DNA of 14,160 nt, from positions 1 to 14,160 of the forward strand of contig JANYKY010000193.1 of NCBI GenBank assembly GCA_025357975.1, written 5' to 3'. The translations under genes and the position numbers were made by a program. The notes below the pieces were generated by a model that saw nothing but the letters and a program-made list of their open reading frames with translations, was not told the DNA's origin and did not search any database. The DNA comes from Gemmatimonadaceae bacterium. Its GTDB lineage: Bacteria > Gemmatimonadota > Gemmatimonadetes > Gemmatimonadales > Gemmatimonadaceae. Positions 7,886 through 14,160 of this stretch are shown one piece after another. The stretch's first letter is position 1; each line of letters opens with the position of its first letter.

Positions 7886-8827
7886 CTAACGGCCTGCCGT
7901 CGTGAGGGCAAGCGCTTCCCGTAATCCGCCGGCCAGCTTGACCGCGTCATCGTTAGCCCAGAAGTGCATGAAAAACAGCCGCGGCTCTTCATATAGAAGG
8001 TGGTTATGAATACTCGTCACCTCGATTCCGTTTTTTCGCAGCGCGCGCATCACGGGATTGACCTCGGAAGCGATCAATACGAAATCACCGGTAATAGCTG
8101 CTCTACCTCCTGACGTCGGCTGAAAGTTGATCGCGGTTGCCAGACCCATCACTGCTGGAATGTCCATTCCCGCGTCCCTGATAGTCTCCTTCCGGGGCGC
8201 ACCTACCTGATAGACACCGCCATTCATACGGCCCGAGATGCCAAGCGCTTTTGCAATGCCCGCAGTATCGATCCCGGCTTCGCCGGTTGCAACGACGGTC
8301 GGCGGAGCGGCAAGCGGGGTTCCAGTCATAGCGATCGCAGCCTTCAGACCTTCGGCGATCTTCACCGCGTTACCATGACCGTGAACGTGCATGTAGATGA
8401 TCCGTGGAGACTCGCGCAGGAGGTGGTGGTGAACTGCAGTCAGCTCGATCCCACTTTCCTGCAGCCGCGACATCACGCTTGAAACTTCGCTGTCTCGCAG
8501 AACGAGATCACCCATCGCGATCACACCGTCGCTCACCGCCTTGAACGAGACCCAAGAGCCAAGTGCAAAGGCTGGCTTCAATTTCACACCGTCGAGCGTG
8601 ACACTCAGGTCAGTGCGCGGCATGTTGAACCTGTGCACATCGCCCGGCTGACTGACGCTGGTGCGGCCCATCGCCGCCTCGACAGCCTTCCAGTCCACCG
8701 TCGCAACTTGAGCAACCTCTCCGGTATCAGCCCAGGTCCGCTCCGCCGATGACGCCAACGCGGAGCTTGTGCATCCGGTGGCGATAAAAAGCGAAATCAG
8801 TAAGAGCGCCGCAGCGAATCGCATCAT
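7886..8827 (-). CDS. DUF1259 (LppY/LpqO) tandem-repeat lipoprotein
   Basis: 313-residue exported protein. The N-terminus MMRFAAALLLISLFIATGC looks like a lipoprotein signal with C19 as the acylated residue. The -3 position is Ala rather than Leu, so the lipobox is imperfect. Two homologous DUF1259 repeats follow, at about 44-168 and 186-310. They align at MGDLVLRDSEV / TGDFVLIASEV, at SGIELTAVHHHLL / NGIEVTSIHNHLL, at SPRIIYMHVHG / EPRLFFMHFWA and at the helix NAVKIAEGLKAAI / DAVKLAGGLREAL. The HHH/HNH plus downstream His residues hint at a metal or ligand site, but no activity is established for the family. The ATG at 8827 has GAGGA about 6 bases upstream; the next codon is also ATG. It is divergent from the beta-propeller gene and shares a 5' region containing dyads. 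Confidence 0.88.
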   Translation of the reverse strand: MMRFAAALLLISLFIATGCTSSALASSAERTWADTGEVAQVATVDWKAVEAAMGRTSVSQPGDVHRFNMPRTDLSVTLDGVKLKPAFALGSWVSFKAVSDGVIAMGDLVLRDSEVSSVMSRLQESGIELTAVHHHLLRESPRIIYMHVHGHGNAVKIAEGLKAAIAMTGTPLAAPPTVVATGEAGIDTAGIAKALGISGRMNGGVYQVGAPRKETIRDAGMDIPAVMGLATAINFQPTSGGRAAITGDFVLIASEVNPVMRALRKNGIEVTSIHNHLLYEEPRLFFMHFWANDDAVKLAGGLREALALTTAGR

Positions 8828-8849
8828 TGGTTCCTCGATCTCCGTTGTG

Positions 8850-8946
8850 GTTGTAACTTGAAAAGCGATTCCTTGTAGGACCTGCTTTCAGACGACATTG
8901 GAATATGACAGATGTCCAGGTCCACTCACACGCTTCACGTTACAAC
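8850..8946. repeat. Nested inverted repeats in divergent intergenic region
   Basis: An 8-base pair of arms, GTTGTAAC (8850-8857) and GTTACAAC (8939-8946), encloses a 7-base pair, GGACCTG (8878-8884) and CAGGTCC (8917-8923). The two dyads have nearly the same centre, about 8898-8901. A shorter GACAT/ATGTC pair lies inside. The position between divergent start codons suggests operator or looping function. That is inference; arms this short can also arise by chance. Confidence 0.4.
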
Positions 8947-8963
8947 GGGGCTAGGGGGACTAT

Positions 8964-10052
8964 CTGATTCAGGCGAAAATCGGGGCTGTCCTCGCAGCTG
9001 GAGTCGCGGCCGTCGTAGCTGCGCGCACTACCGCGCGCGAACACGCTGCACCGGCGCGATGTGCGGCGATAGCCTCGTCGATGACGCCGCCGGGTTGGGT
9101 GACAGACAGGCGCACGCCGACGCGCGCGCCCCGCGGCGCCCTTCGCCTTATCGCGACTGTTCCGCTTCCTGGTCCTGCAAACCGCTTCGACTACCAGAGT
9201 ATCGACCCTGCCGGCGGGCGTCTTTACATTAGCCACATGAACGCGGGGCGGTTGATTGTTTTCGATCTCGGCTCGAGCAGAGTGGTGAGCGAGATTGACA
9301 GCGTCGGGCGCGCCACGGGCGTGTTGGCAGTCCCCGCTCTGCATCGGATATATGTATCTGCGGCGGGGCGCCATGAGATCGTCGCGGTCGATGACCGAAC
9401 GCTCAAGGCTTCTGGCCGCGTAGGAGGTATCCGCTTCCCTGATGGAATAGCGTACGCGCCGGTTGAAAAAAAGGTTTTTGTTTCGGACGAGTCCGGAGAA
9501 GGCGATGTCGCGATCGACGCGTCAACTATGAGAAAACTTTCCGCTATTCCACTCGGCGGCGAAGCAGGGAACACTCACTACGATTCTGTTTCGCATTGCA
9601 TTGTCGTGGCTGTGCAGACGAGAAATCAACTCGTCGCGATAGATCCCGCGACCGAGCGGGTGGTTGCGCGTTACGAGATACCGGGCTCCGACGGGCCGCA
9701 CGGCTTTACACTGGATGAGCCGGGCCGGCTCGCTTTCATTACCGGCGAGGGGAACGCAACACTGCAGGTCGTCGATCTTCGGACGATGCGTGTGCTTTCA
9801 TCACACAAGGTCGGGAATGGCCCCGATGTTCTTGCGTGGGACCCGGGATGGCGGCGGCTTTACGTGGCCTCTGAGTCAGGAGTCGTAACGACTTTCGACG
9901 TTGCTGGATCCGAGCTCCGGAATATCGGAGAGGTCCGGCTCCCCCATGCTCACAGTGTTGCAGTCGATCCGCGAACGCATCGCATATATCTACCGCTCGA
10001 GAACGTCAACGGGCGGCCCGAGCTCCACGTGATGATTTCGCGGGATAACTGA
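8964..10052 (+). CDS. Exported YncE/YVTN-type beta-propeller protein (non-ATG start proposed)
   Basis: Beta-propeller of the YncE/YVTN/NHL kind, acting outside the cytoplasm. From the first ATG (9081) it is 323 residues made of about seven blades of about 40 residues. Blade signatures include GGRLYISHMNAGRLIVFDL, HRIYVSAAGRHEIVAVDD, VEKKVFVSDESG, GRLAFITGEGN, RRLYVASESGVVTTFDV and HRIYLPLENVNG. No signal peptide is present from that ATG, yet the frame stays open back to 8955. It encodes a credible one there: IQAKIGAVLAAGVAAVVAA, ending in Ala-rich sequence. The only nearby start-like codons are CTG at 8964 and ATT at 8967, just after a purine-rich AGGGGGA (8953-8959). I therefore extend to 8964, giving about 362 residues; the conservative start is 9081. 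These proteins are usually binding or scaffold domains; the ligand is unknown. The glycosidase-like gene follows. Confidence 0.75.
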   Translation: MIQAKIGAVLAAGVAAVVAARTTAREHAAPARCAAIASSMTPPGWVTDRRTPTRAPRGALRLIATVPLPGPANRFDYQSIDPAGGRLYISHMNAGRLIVFDLGSSRVVSEIDSVGRATGVLAVPALHRIYVSAAGRHEIVAVDDRTLKASGRVGGIRFPDGIAYAPVEKKVFVSDESGEGDVAIDASTMRKLSAIPLGGEAGNTHYDSVSHCIVVAVQTRNQLVAIDPATERVVARYEIPGSDGPHGFTLDEPGRLAFITGEGNATLQVVDLRTMRVLSSHKVGNGPDVLAWDPGWRRLYVASESGVVTTFDVAGSELRNIGEVRLPHAHSVAVDPRTHRIYLPLENVNGRPELHVMISRDN

Positions 10053-10070
10053 TCGCGCCTGGAAGTGCCT

Positions 10071-10095
10071 CGGCGAAGAACGATACTCTTTGCCG
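10071..10095 (+). other. Intergenic hairpin before the glycosidase-like gene
   Basis: CGGCGAAGA (10071-10079) pairs with TCTTTGCCG (10087-10095) over nine pairs, one of them G-U, around a seven-base loop ACGATAC. No U-run follows, so it is not a standard intrinsic terminator. It lies between the propeller stop and the next start and could act as a processing, stability or attenuation element. Confidence 0.45.
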
Positions 10096-10105
10096 GCGAA
10101 TTCAC

Positions 10106-12703
10106 GTGTCAATGAGGTCAATGGTGAAGAAAGTATGCCGGACGCTTCGCGTCCTGTCATCGGCGATCGTTTTGATGCCATTCGGAATATCCGCTCAGGG
10201 CAGAGATTCGCTGACGATCAACAGCGTGAAGGAAGTCGGCCAGATAGAAGTTGGCGGTCCTTACGTTGGAGTAGAAATCCACAAAAGCTTTCCTTTGCTC
10301 AACAGGATCAGCTTCTACTATCCGGTAGCAAACAGCATCGATATCAGCACGGATTATTGGAAACGCGAGAATTTCAGAATCATGTCTCTCGGCTTGAAAG
10401 TGGGTGATTCGCCGAAACGATTTCTGAAACCTCAGGTTTATCACGTCTCTCAGACGCCCTATTCCGCTTCGCTCAGCGGCAATGACTCTGACAGCAGGAT
10501 CAGGATCTCTTACGAATTTTGCCGAAGCCAGCCGGCAATGGTGATCACATACGAGATTACAAATACGTCGCATACGGCCAAAGATTACGAGATATACACG
10601 AAGCTGCAGACGTCGCTTCGAACGAGCCACACGTACAAGCTCGTTGATAGCGCGTACACGAGTTTTCAGGAGAAATCCTCAGTAATCAGAGCGAATTACT
10701 CGTTCACGGAGACGGGTAACGCACAGGTATTTGTGATGAACGCGGGATTGGCTCCCTCCAGTTTTACCACTACGGAAACAGCAACCAGCGCATTCAAAGA
10801 CCTCGATGACTGGTGGTTACGTACCTCTGGGCCTCTACCGAAAATCCTTCGCGTAAAGTCCACCCCCGGCAGGCCTGTCGCCGCATTCACCTACAAGCAA
10901 CGAGTGGCTGCTGGCGCATCACTGAAAATCATTCAGATCGTGGGCTCGTCGTCCATTTCAGAGGGACAGGCCAGAACGGATTTTCTGTCCACTCATTATC
11001 GGCGTGAGGTCGCCGAGTACGGGGCGTATATCAGAAGCGCCTCGTTGAGGAATGACGAAATCTTTACTGGCAACACGGATCTCGATTTCACATCGCGATG
11101 GGCCAAAGCCGTGATGGCGACGAATGCTCATTATCTCGACGGGCAAATCGTTCCCATGCCTGCACAAGCGGAATACAACTTCTACTTCACTCACGATGCG
11201 CTGCTTACTGATCTGGCGGCGGTGAACTTCGATCTCGTTCGAGTGAAGAATGACCTGAAGTACATCGTCAGTCTGGCGGACACGGACAAAACGATACCCC
11301 ATGCCCGCTACTGGAAGGACACAAAGTACGCGACGGAATATGCGGGTACTGAAAACTGGAATCATTTCTGGTTCGCGCTTCTGTGCGCGCGTTACCTGCG
11401 CCATTCCGGAGACCGGGAATTCGTCGAGCAGCTTTATCCGTATATCGAGAGAAGCATCCAGACTGCTCTCAAGAACAAGGGCGCAGACGAGCTGATGTGG
11501 TCCCCAAGACCCGACTGGTGGGATATCGGTAACAATTCCGGTCCGCGCGCATACATGACGATCCTGGCGATTCGCGCGTTGCGAGAATTCAACTTTGTCT
11601 CGAGCTCGTTGAATCATGACGGTCCCCAGTTACGACTCTATGAGGACCTGGCAGACAGGATGAATGCGAAGCTGGCAGACACCCTATGGGACAGTCATCT
11701 GAATTACCTCATAAGCTATTTCAACGATGGAAAAGAAGACCGCCACGTTTACATGGGCTCTTTACTGGCGTCGCATTTCGGGTTGCTGGACGATGACAAG
11801 AACCTGAAGCTGGTAACCACCGCAAAAGAAAAGCTTCTGGATGAGAAGCTTGGCATTTACACGTTGTATCCGATGGACCTGCATCTACTCGGCGACTACA
11901 TGAAGTTTGCGGGCGATGAGGCTGGAGCTCCTTACCACTACGCGAATGGAGGAATCTGGCCACATGGGAATGCGTGGTACGCCCTCGGATTGATCAGCAA
12001 TGGATTGGACGAAGACGCGTTCGGGTTCATCAAGAAAACCATGACACTTCAGGGCATCATGAACAGCCCTAACGGTCAGCCTGCGCTTTACGAGTACAGA
12101 ATCAGCGACAAGAGCGATCCGGCGATTTACGGCAAGATCGACAAACCTCAGTTCTTGTGGGCGGGTGGGTGGTACTTCTACACGTTGTACAACTTGTTCG
12201 GTCTCAGGGAGAATGAATGGAATATCTCATTCAGCCCTTTCATTCCGAGCGGAATGGATTCTGTCCGGCTGATGGTCACTCTCAAGGGAGCGCCTGTTCC
12301 TGTAGATATCACCGGGCATGGGCGTGGGCTGAGCCGGATTTTGTTCGACGGTAGGCAAGTCCCGTCAGCGGTTGTGCCTGAGGGCATCAAACGTCCGGCA
12401 AGAATACAATTGAAGCTGGGAATTCTCACGACACCGTACCTGAGTTCAGCGAACGCCTTGGTCATTGCGCCGAAGTATGACAGAGACTCGAGGAAGCTGG
12501 AATTCGACCTCCAGTCGTTCGGGAATCGGGTCACGAAAGTACAGGTCATATCTCCGAGACCTACTCGGCGCATTTCTGTTAATTGGAGCGACGTAAGTAC
12601 CGGGATTACGGAATCAAGAACGAGTGATGGGTACAGAATACGCTTCGAGCATAGATCGGGTTCAGCGAGAAATCATTATTCGATCGAGTTCAAAAAAAAC
12701 TGA
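10106..12703 (+). CDS. Exported six-hairpin glycosidase-superfamily protein, GH94-like
   Basis: Large secreted carbohydrate-active enzyme candidate, 865 residues. The signal peptide has basic MVKKVCRTLR, core VLSSAIVLMPF and a likely cut at ISA|QG (30/31). Residues about 40-300 are a beta-rich N-terminal domain of the supersandwich kind. Residues about 320-700 form an (alpha/alpha)6 barrel with EYNFYFTHDALLTDLA (356-371), TENWNHFWFALLCARYLRH (415-433), RPDWWDIG (468-475), GGIWPHGNAWYALGL (615-629) and QFLWAGGWYFYTLYNLFGL (682-700). A C-terminal beta-domain closes it. The WPHGNAW and WAGGWYFYTLYNLFGL...PFIPSG order resembles GH94 phosphorylases and related families. The usual GH94 DWND is here DWWD, so activity cannot be assigned; D470 and D473 are candidate acids. 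Starts GTG 10106, ATG 10112 and ATG 10121 are all possible. Its stop abuts the convergent oxidoreductase stop. Confidence 0.85.
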   Translation: MSMRSMVKKVCRTLRVLSSAIVLMPFGISAQGRDSLTINSVKEVGQIEVGGPYVGVEIHKSFPLLNRISFYYPVANSIDISTDYWKRENFRIMSLGLKVGDSPKRFLKPQVYHVSQTPYSASLSGNDSDSRIRISYEFCRSQPAMVITYEITNTSHTAKDYEIYTKLQTSLRTSHTYKLVDSAYTSFQEKSSVIRANYSFTETGNAQVFVMNAGLAPSSFTTTETATSAFKDLDDWWLRTSGPLPKILRVKSTPGRPVAAFTYKQRVAAGASLKIIQIVGSSSISEGQARTDFLSTHYRREVAEYGAYIRSASLRNDEIFTGNTDLDFTSRWAKAVMATNAHYLDGQIVPMPAQAEYNFYFTHDALLTDLAAVNFDLVRVKNDLKYIVSLADTDKTIPHARYWKDTKYATEYAGTENWNHFWFALLCARYLRHSGDREFVEQLYPYIERSIQTALKNKGADELMWSPRPDWWDIGNNSGPRAYMTILAIRALREFNFVSSSLNHDGPQLRLYEDLADRMNAKLADTLWDSHLNYLISYFNDGKEDRHVYMGSLLASHFGLLDDDKNLKLVTTAKEKLLDEKLGIYTLYPMDLHLLGDYMKFAGDEAGAPYHYANGGIWPHGNAWYALGLISNGLDEDAFGFIKKTMTLQGIMNSPNGQPALYEYRISDKSDPAIYGKIDKPQFLWAGGWYFYTLYNLFGLRENEWNISFSPFIPSGMDSVRLMVTLKGAPVPVDITGHGRGLSRILFDGRQVPSAVVPEGIKRPARIQLKLGILTTPYLSSANALVIAPKYDRDSRKLEFDLQSFGNRVTKVQVISPRPTRRISVNWSDVSTGITESRTSDGYRIRFEHRSGSARNHYSIEFKKN

Positions 12704-13720
12704 TCACCGCCAACCCAGCGCCGGCGCCACATGCGTGAGGATCGATTCAATCACGTGCACGTTGTATTCAATGCCCAGCATGTTCGGCACGGTGAGCAGG
12801 AGCGTGTCAGCTTCGGCAATGGCCTCATCGGCTTTAAGCTTTTCTATCAGCACTTCCGGCTCCGCTGCATAAGAGCGTCCAAATACAGCTCGCATGTTAT
12901 CGATAAAGCCGACCTGGTCGCTGCTTTCGTCGCGGCCGAAGTAGACACGATCGCGATCATTCATCAGTGCGAAAATCGAACGTGAGACGGAAACGCGCGG
13001 CTGCCTTGCGTGGCCGGCGTCAGCCCACGTTTTCCTGAAGGCGCGGATCTGGTGGGCTTGCTGCACATGAAATGGCTCACCTGATTCGTCCTCTTTCAAG
13101 GTTGAGCTTTGCAGGTTCATGCCATGTTGTGCGGCCCAGACTGCGGTCGCGTTTGAAGCTGATCCCCACCAGATGCGGTCGCGCAATCCTGCTGAATGCG
13201 GCTCGAGCCGGAGCAAGCCCGGCGGGTTGGGAAACATCGGCTTGGGACTGGGTCGAGCGAATCCTTCTCCCGCAAGGAGGTCGAGAAAGACCTCTGCGTG
13301 GCCTCGGCCCATGTCTGAATCGGATTGACCTTCCACCGGTGAGTAACCGAAATGTCGCCAGCCTTCGATCACCTGTTCTGGCGAGCCCCGGCTGATTCCG
13401 AGCTGTAGCCGGCCATTGCTTATGAGGTCGGTCGCACCTGCGTCCTCGACCATATAGAAGGGGTTCTCGTACCGCATGTCGATTACGCCCGTGCCGATCT
13501 CGATGCGCGTCGTTCTGGCGCCGATCGCCGCGAGAAGCGGGAAGGGAGATGAGAGCTGACGCGCAAAATGATGGACGCGAAAGTAAGCTCCGTCAGCGCC
13601 AAGCTCCTCCGCAGCCACGGCCAGCTCTATTGACTGCTGCAGAACATCGCGCGCTGATCGCACGGCCGATTGGCGGGATGCGTCCCAGTGTCCGAATGAT
13701 AGAAAGCCGATCTTTTTCAT
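12704..13720 (-). CDS. LLM-class flavin-dependent oxidoreductase (luciferase-like monooxygenase)
   Basis: 338-residue cytoplasmic (beta/alpha)8 enzyme of the bacterial luciferase/alkanal monooxygenase superfamily. It would use reduced FMN or F420 and O2 on an unknown substrate. Visible parts: MKKIGFLSFGHW (1-12), the early strand-helix unit AVAAEELGADGAYFRVHHFA (35-54), the family core IEIGTGVIDMRYENPFYMVEDAGATDLISNGR (73-104, with conserved NP), LQLGISRGSPEQ (105-116) and WWGSASNATAVWAA (184-197). Length and order are normal. The ATG at 13720 has no Shine-Dalgarno; instead CCCCC precedes it and can pair with GGGGGTTC farther upstream (13764-13771). It converges on the glycosidase-like gene with no gap, the two stops forming TGATCA (12701-12706). 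A decayed LysR gene lies upstream on the same strand; whether it once regulated this gene is unknown. Confidence 0.93.
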   Translation of the reverse strand: MKKIGFLSFGHWDASRQSAVRSARDVLQQSIELAVAAEELGADGAYFRVHHFARQLSSPFPLLAAIGARTTRIEIGTGVIDMRYENPFYMVEDAGATDLISNGRLQLGISRGSPEQVIEGWRHFGYSPVEGQSDSDMGRGHAEVFLDLLAGEGFARPSPKPMFPNPPGLLRLEPHSAGLRDRIWWGSASNATAVWAAQHGMNLQSSTLKEDESGEPFHVQQAHQIRAFRKTWADAGHARQPRVSVSRSIFALMNDRDRVYFGRDESSDQVGFIDNMRAVFGRSYAAEPEVLIEKLKADEAIAEADTLLLTVPNMLGIEYNVHVIESILTHVAPALGWR

Positions 13721-13725
13721 CTATA

Positions 13726-13771
13726 GGGGGATTCAGGTTAGTGCGCTGGCTCGACGGATTAAAGAACCCCC
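13726..13771 (-). repeat. Inverted repeat just upstream of the oxidoreductase start
   Basis: On the plus strand GGGGGATTC (13726-13734) and GAACCCCC (13764-13771) are complementary except for one bulged base, with 29 bases between them. On the minus-strand transcript the second arm ends six bases before the ATG. It could hide or mark the translation start, or be an operator; it is short and may be fortuitous. Confidence 0.3.
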
Positions 13772-13847
13772 AAATTCGACGCTTGAACTCTTCACCGGAT
13801 CATTCCTTCGTCGTCGTGTGTTTTGCCAGGGACACGGCAAGTTCGAG

Positions 13848-14055
13848 CTAGACCCGCTTCTTCTGCCGCCCGACGCGCAGGAAATCGACGAGTGCTCGCA
13901 GGGCTGCCGAACCCTGGCGCCGCTGCGGATAGTGGAGAACAGCCGGGAGCAAACCGTGAAAGATTACTGAACGGGCCCAGAACGGCCAATCCACGGGACT
14001 ACTCGGACACCCGCGCAGCCGAGTATAGGAATGCCAAAGCCCACCGCGCAAGTGT
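13848..14055 (-). pseudogene. Frameshifted C-terminal remnant of a LysR-type regulator
   Basis: This stretch has no intact protein gene, but minus-strand pieces in two or three frames resemble the end of a LysR-family effector domain. The last piece, ending at the stop 13848-13850, reads VLHYPQRRQGSAALRALVDF then LR. This matches the LysR ending of the form LYYPSRRQ...ALRALIDxLR. Immediately before it, in another frame, is LAVLGPFSNLSRFAPG (to 13942). Removing the single base at 13941 would join the two. Farther up, AVGFGIPIL (14047-14021) resembles the LysR GxGIALLP segment. At least two frameshifts and no N-terminal DNA-binding part are seen, so this is a dead fragment. The assignment rests on recalled family patterns, not alignment. 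Confidence 0.42.
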
Positions 14056-14078
14056 CGGTGAGGCTTTGAGTTATGAAG

Positions 14079-14152
14079 TCGGGGCGACTGGATTTGAACC
14101 AGCGACCTCCTGCTCCCGAAGCAGGCGACCCGATAAACCATCTACGACACTA
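14079..14152 (-). tRNA. tRNA-Pro (CGG), well-formed 3' part with degenerate 5' arm
   Basis: On the minus strand, CCTGC-TTCGGGA-GCAGG (14125 to 14109) is a perfect anticodon arm with anticodon CGG, reading proline CCG. AGGTC is the variable loop. GCTGG-TTCAAAT-CCAGT is a proper T arm (14103 to 14087). The acceptor strand CGCCCCG with discriminator A (14086 to 14079) completes the 3' part. The 5' strand should then be CGGGGCG, but the sequence at the expected place (14152 to 14146) is AGTGTCG, with three mismatches. The D arm also lacks normal pairing at one position and the usual loop. So this is either a decayed tRNA gene, a 3' fragment left by a tRNA-targeting integrase, or damaged sequence near a contig end. 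No CCA is encoded. Confidence 0.55.
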
Positions 14153-14160
14153 CATCGGAC

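Noticed and set aside
8912..9232. 106-codon plus-strand frame starting with ATG before the propeller gene
   Set aside because: Composition is Arg/Ser-rich shadow sequence. It overlaps the propeller signal peptide in another frame and shows no domain.
10958..11617. 219-codon open frame on the minus strand inside the glycosidase-like gene
   Set aside because: Antisense shadow of a well-supported barrel domain; no recognisable motif, no start context.
13792..13989. Short minus-strand open frame upstream of the oxidoreductase
   Set aside because: Not an intact gene; part of it is better read as one frame of the LysR remnant.

Overview
The window looks like bacterial chromosome, most likely from Gemmatimonadota. 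The main reason is the large membrane Ser/Thr kinase: its N-terminus, Ala/Pro-rich linker and small extracytoplasmic domain match a type I associate with that phylum. The exported proteins are of Gram-negative type (an outer-membrane barrel and a lipoprotein). The phylum call is an inference from protein style, not a database result.

Layout. (1) Positions 1-2190, plus strand: the 3' end of a phosphate-uptake operon. It holds a pstB-type ATPase cut off by the window edge, a second complete pstB-type ATPase and phoU, joined by 4-base stop/start overlaps (GTGA, ATGA). (2) 2219-4113, minus strand: an EamA/DMT-type inner-membrane transporter with a very His-rich C-terminal tail, followed by an outer-membrane beta-barrel protein. 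A possible promoter with a perfect TATAAT lies at about 4219-4248. (3) 4299-6303, plus strand: the receptor-like Ser/Thr kinase and a 47-residue membrane protein 10 bases behind it. (4) 6387-6863, plus strand: a MarR-family regulator, convergent with an alpha/beta hydrolase of the cofactor-free haloperoxidase/esterase type (6939-7766, minus). (5) 7886-8827, minus: a predicted lipoprotein made of two DUF1259 (LppY/LpqO) repeats. It is divergent from an exported YVTN/YncE-like beta-propeller (plus), whose signal peptide is present only if translation starts at a non-ATG codon upstream of the first ATG. (6) 10106-12703, plus: a large exported (alpha/alpha)6-barrel carbohydrate-active enzyme resembling GH94-type proteins. 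It ends directly against the stop codon of a convergent LLM-class flavin-dependent oxidoreductase (12704-13720). (7) 13721-14160: no intact protein gene. It holds a frameshifted C-terminal remnant of a LysR-type regulator and, at the right edge, the well-formed 3' part of a tRNA-Pro(CGG) whose 5' arm does not fold normally.

Working together: block 1 is phosphate import and its regulation. Block 2 may be an inner/outer-membrane export pair, possibly linked to metals through the His tail. Block 3 is a signalling unit. Blocks 5-6 are an extracytoplasmic set whose substrate is unknown.

I see no CRISPR array, insertion sequence or recognisable defence system. The most unusual features are the non-ATG start of the propeller gene, nested dyads in the divergent 8828-8963 region, the hard-to-classify exported glycosidase-like protein, and the tRNA-Pro 3' fragment beside a decayed LysR gene. 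That last pair could mark the edge of an integrated element lying to the right of the window.
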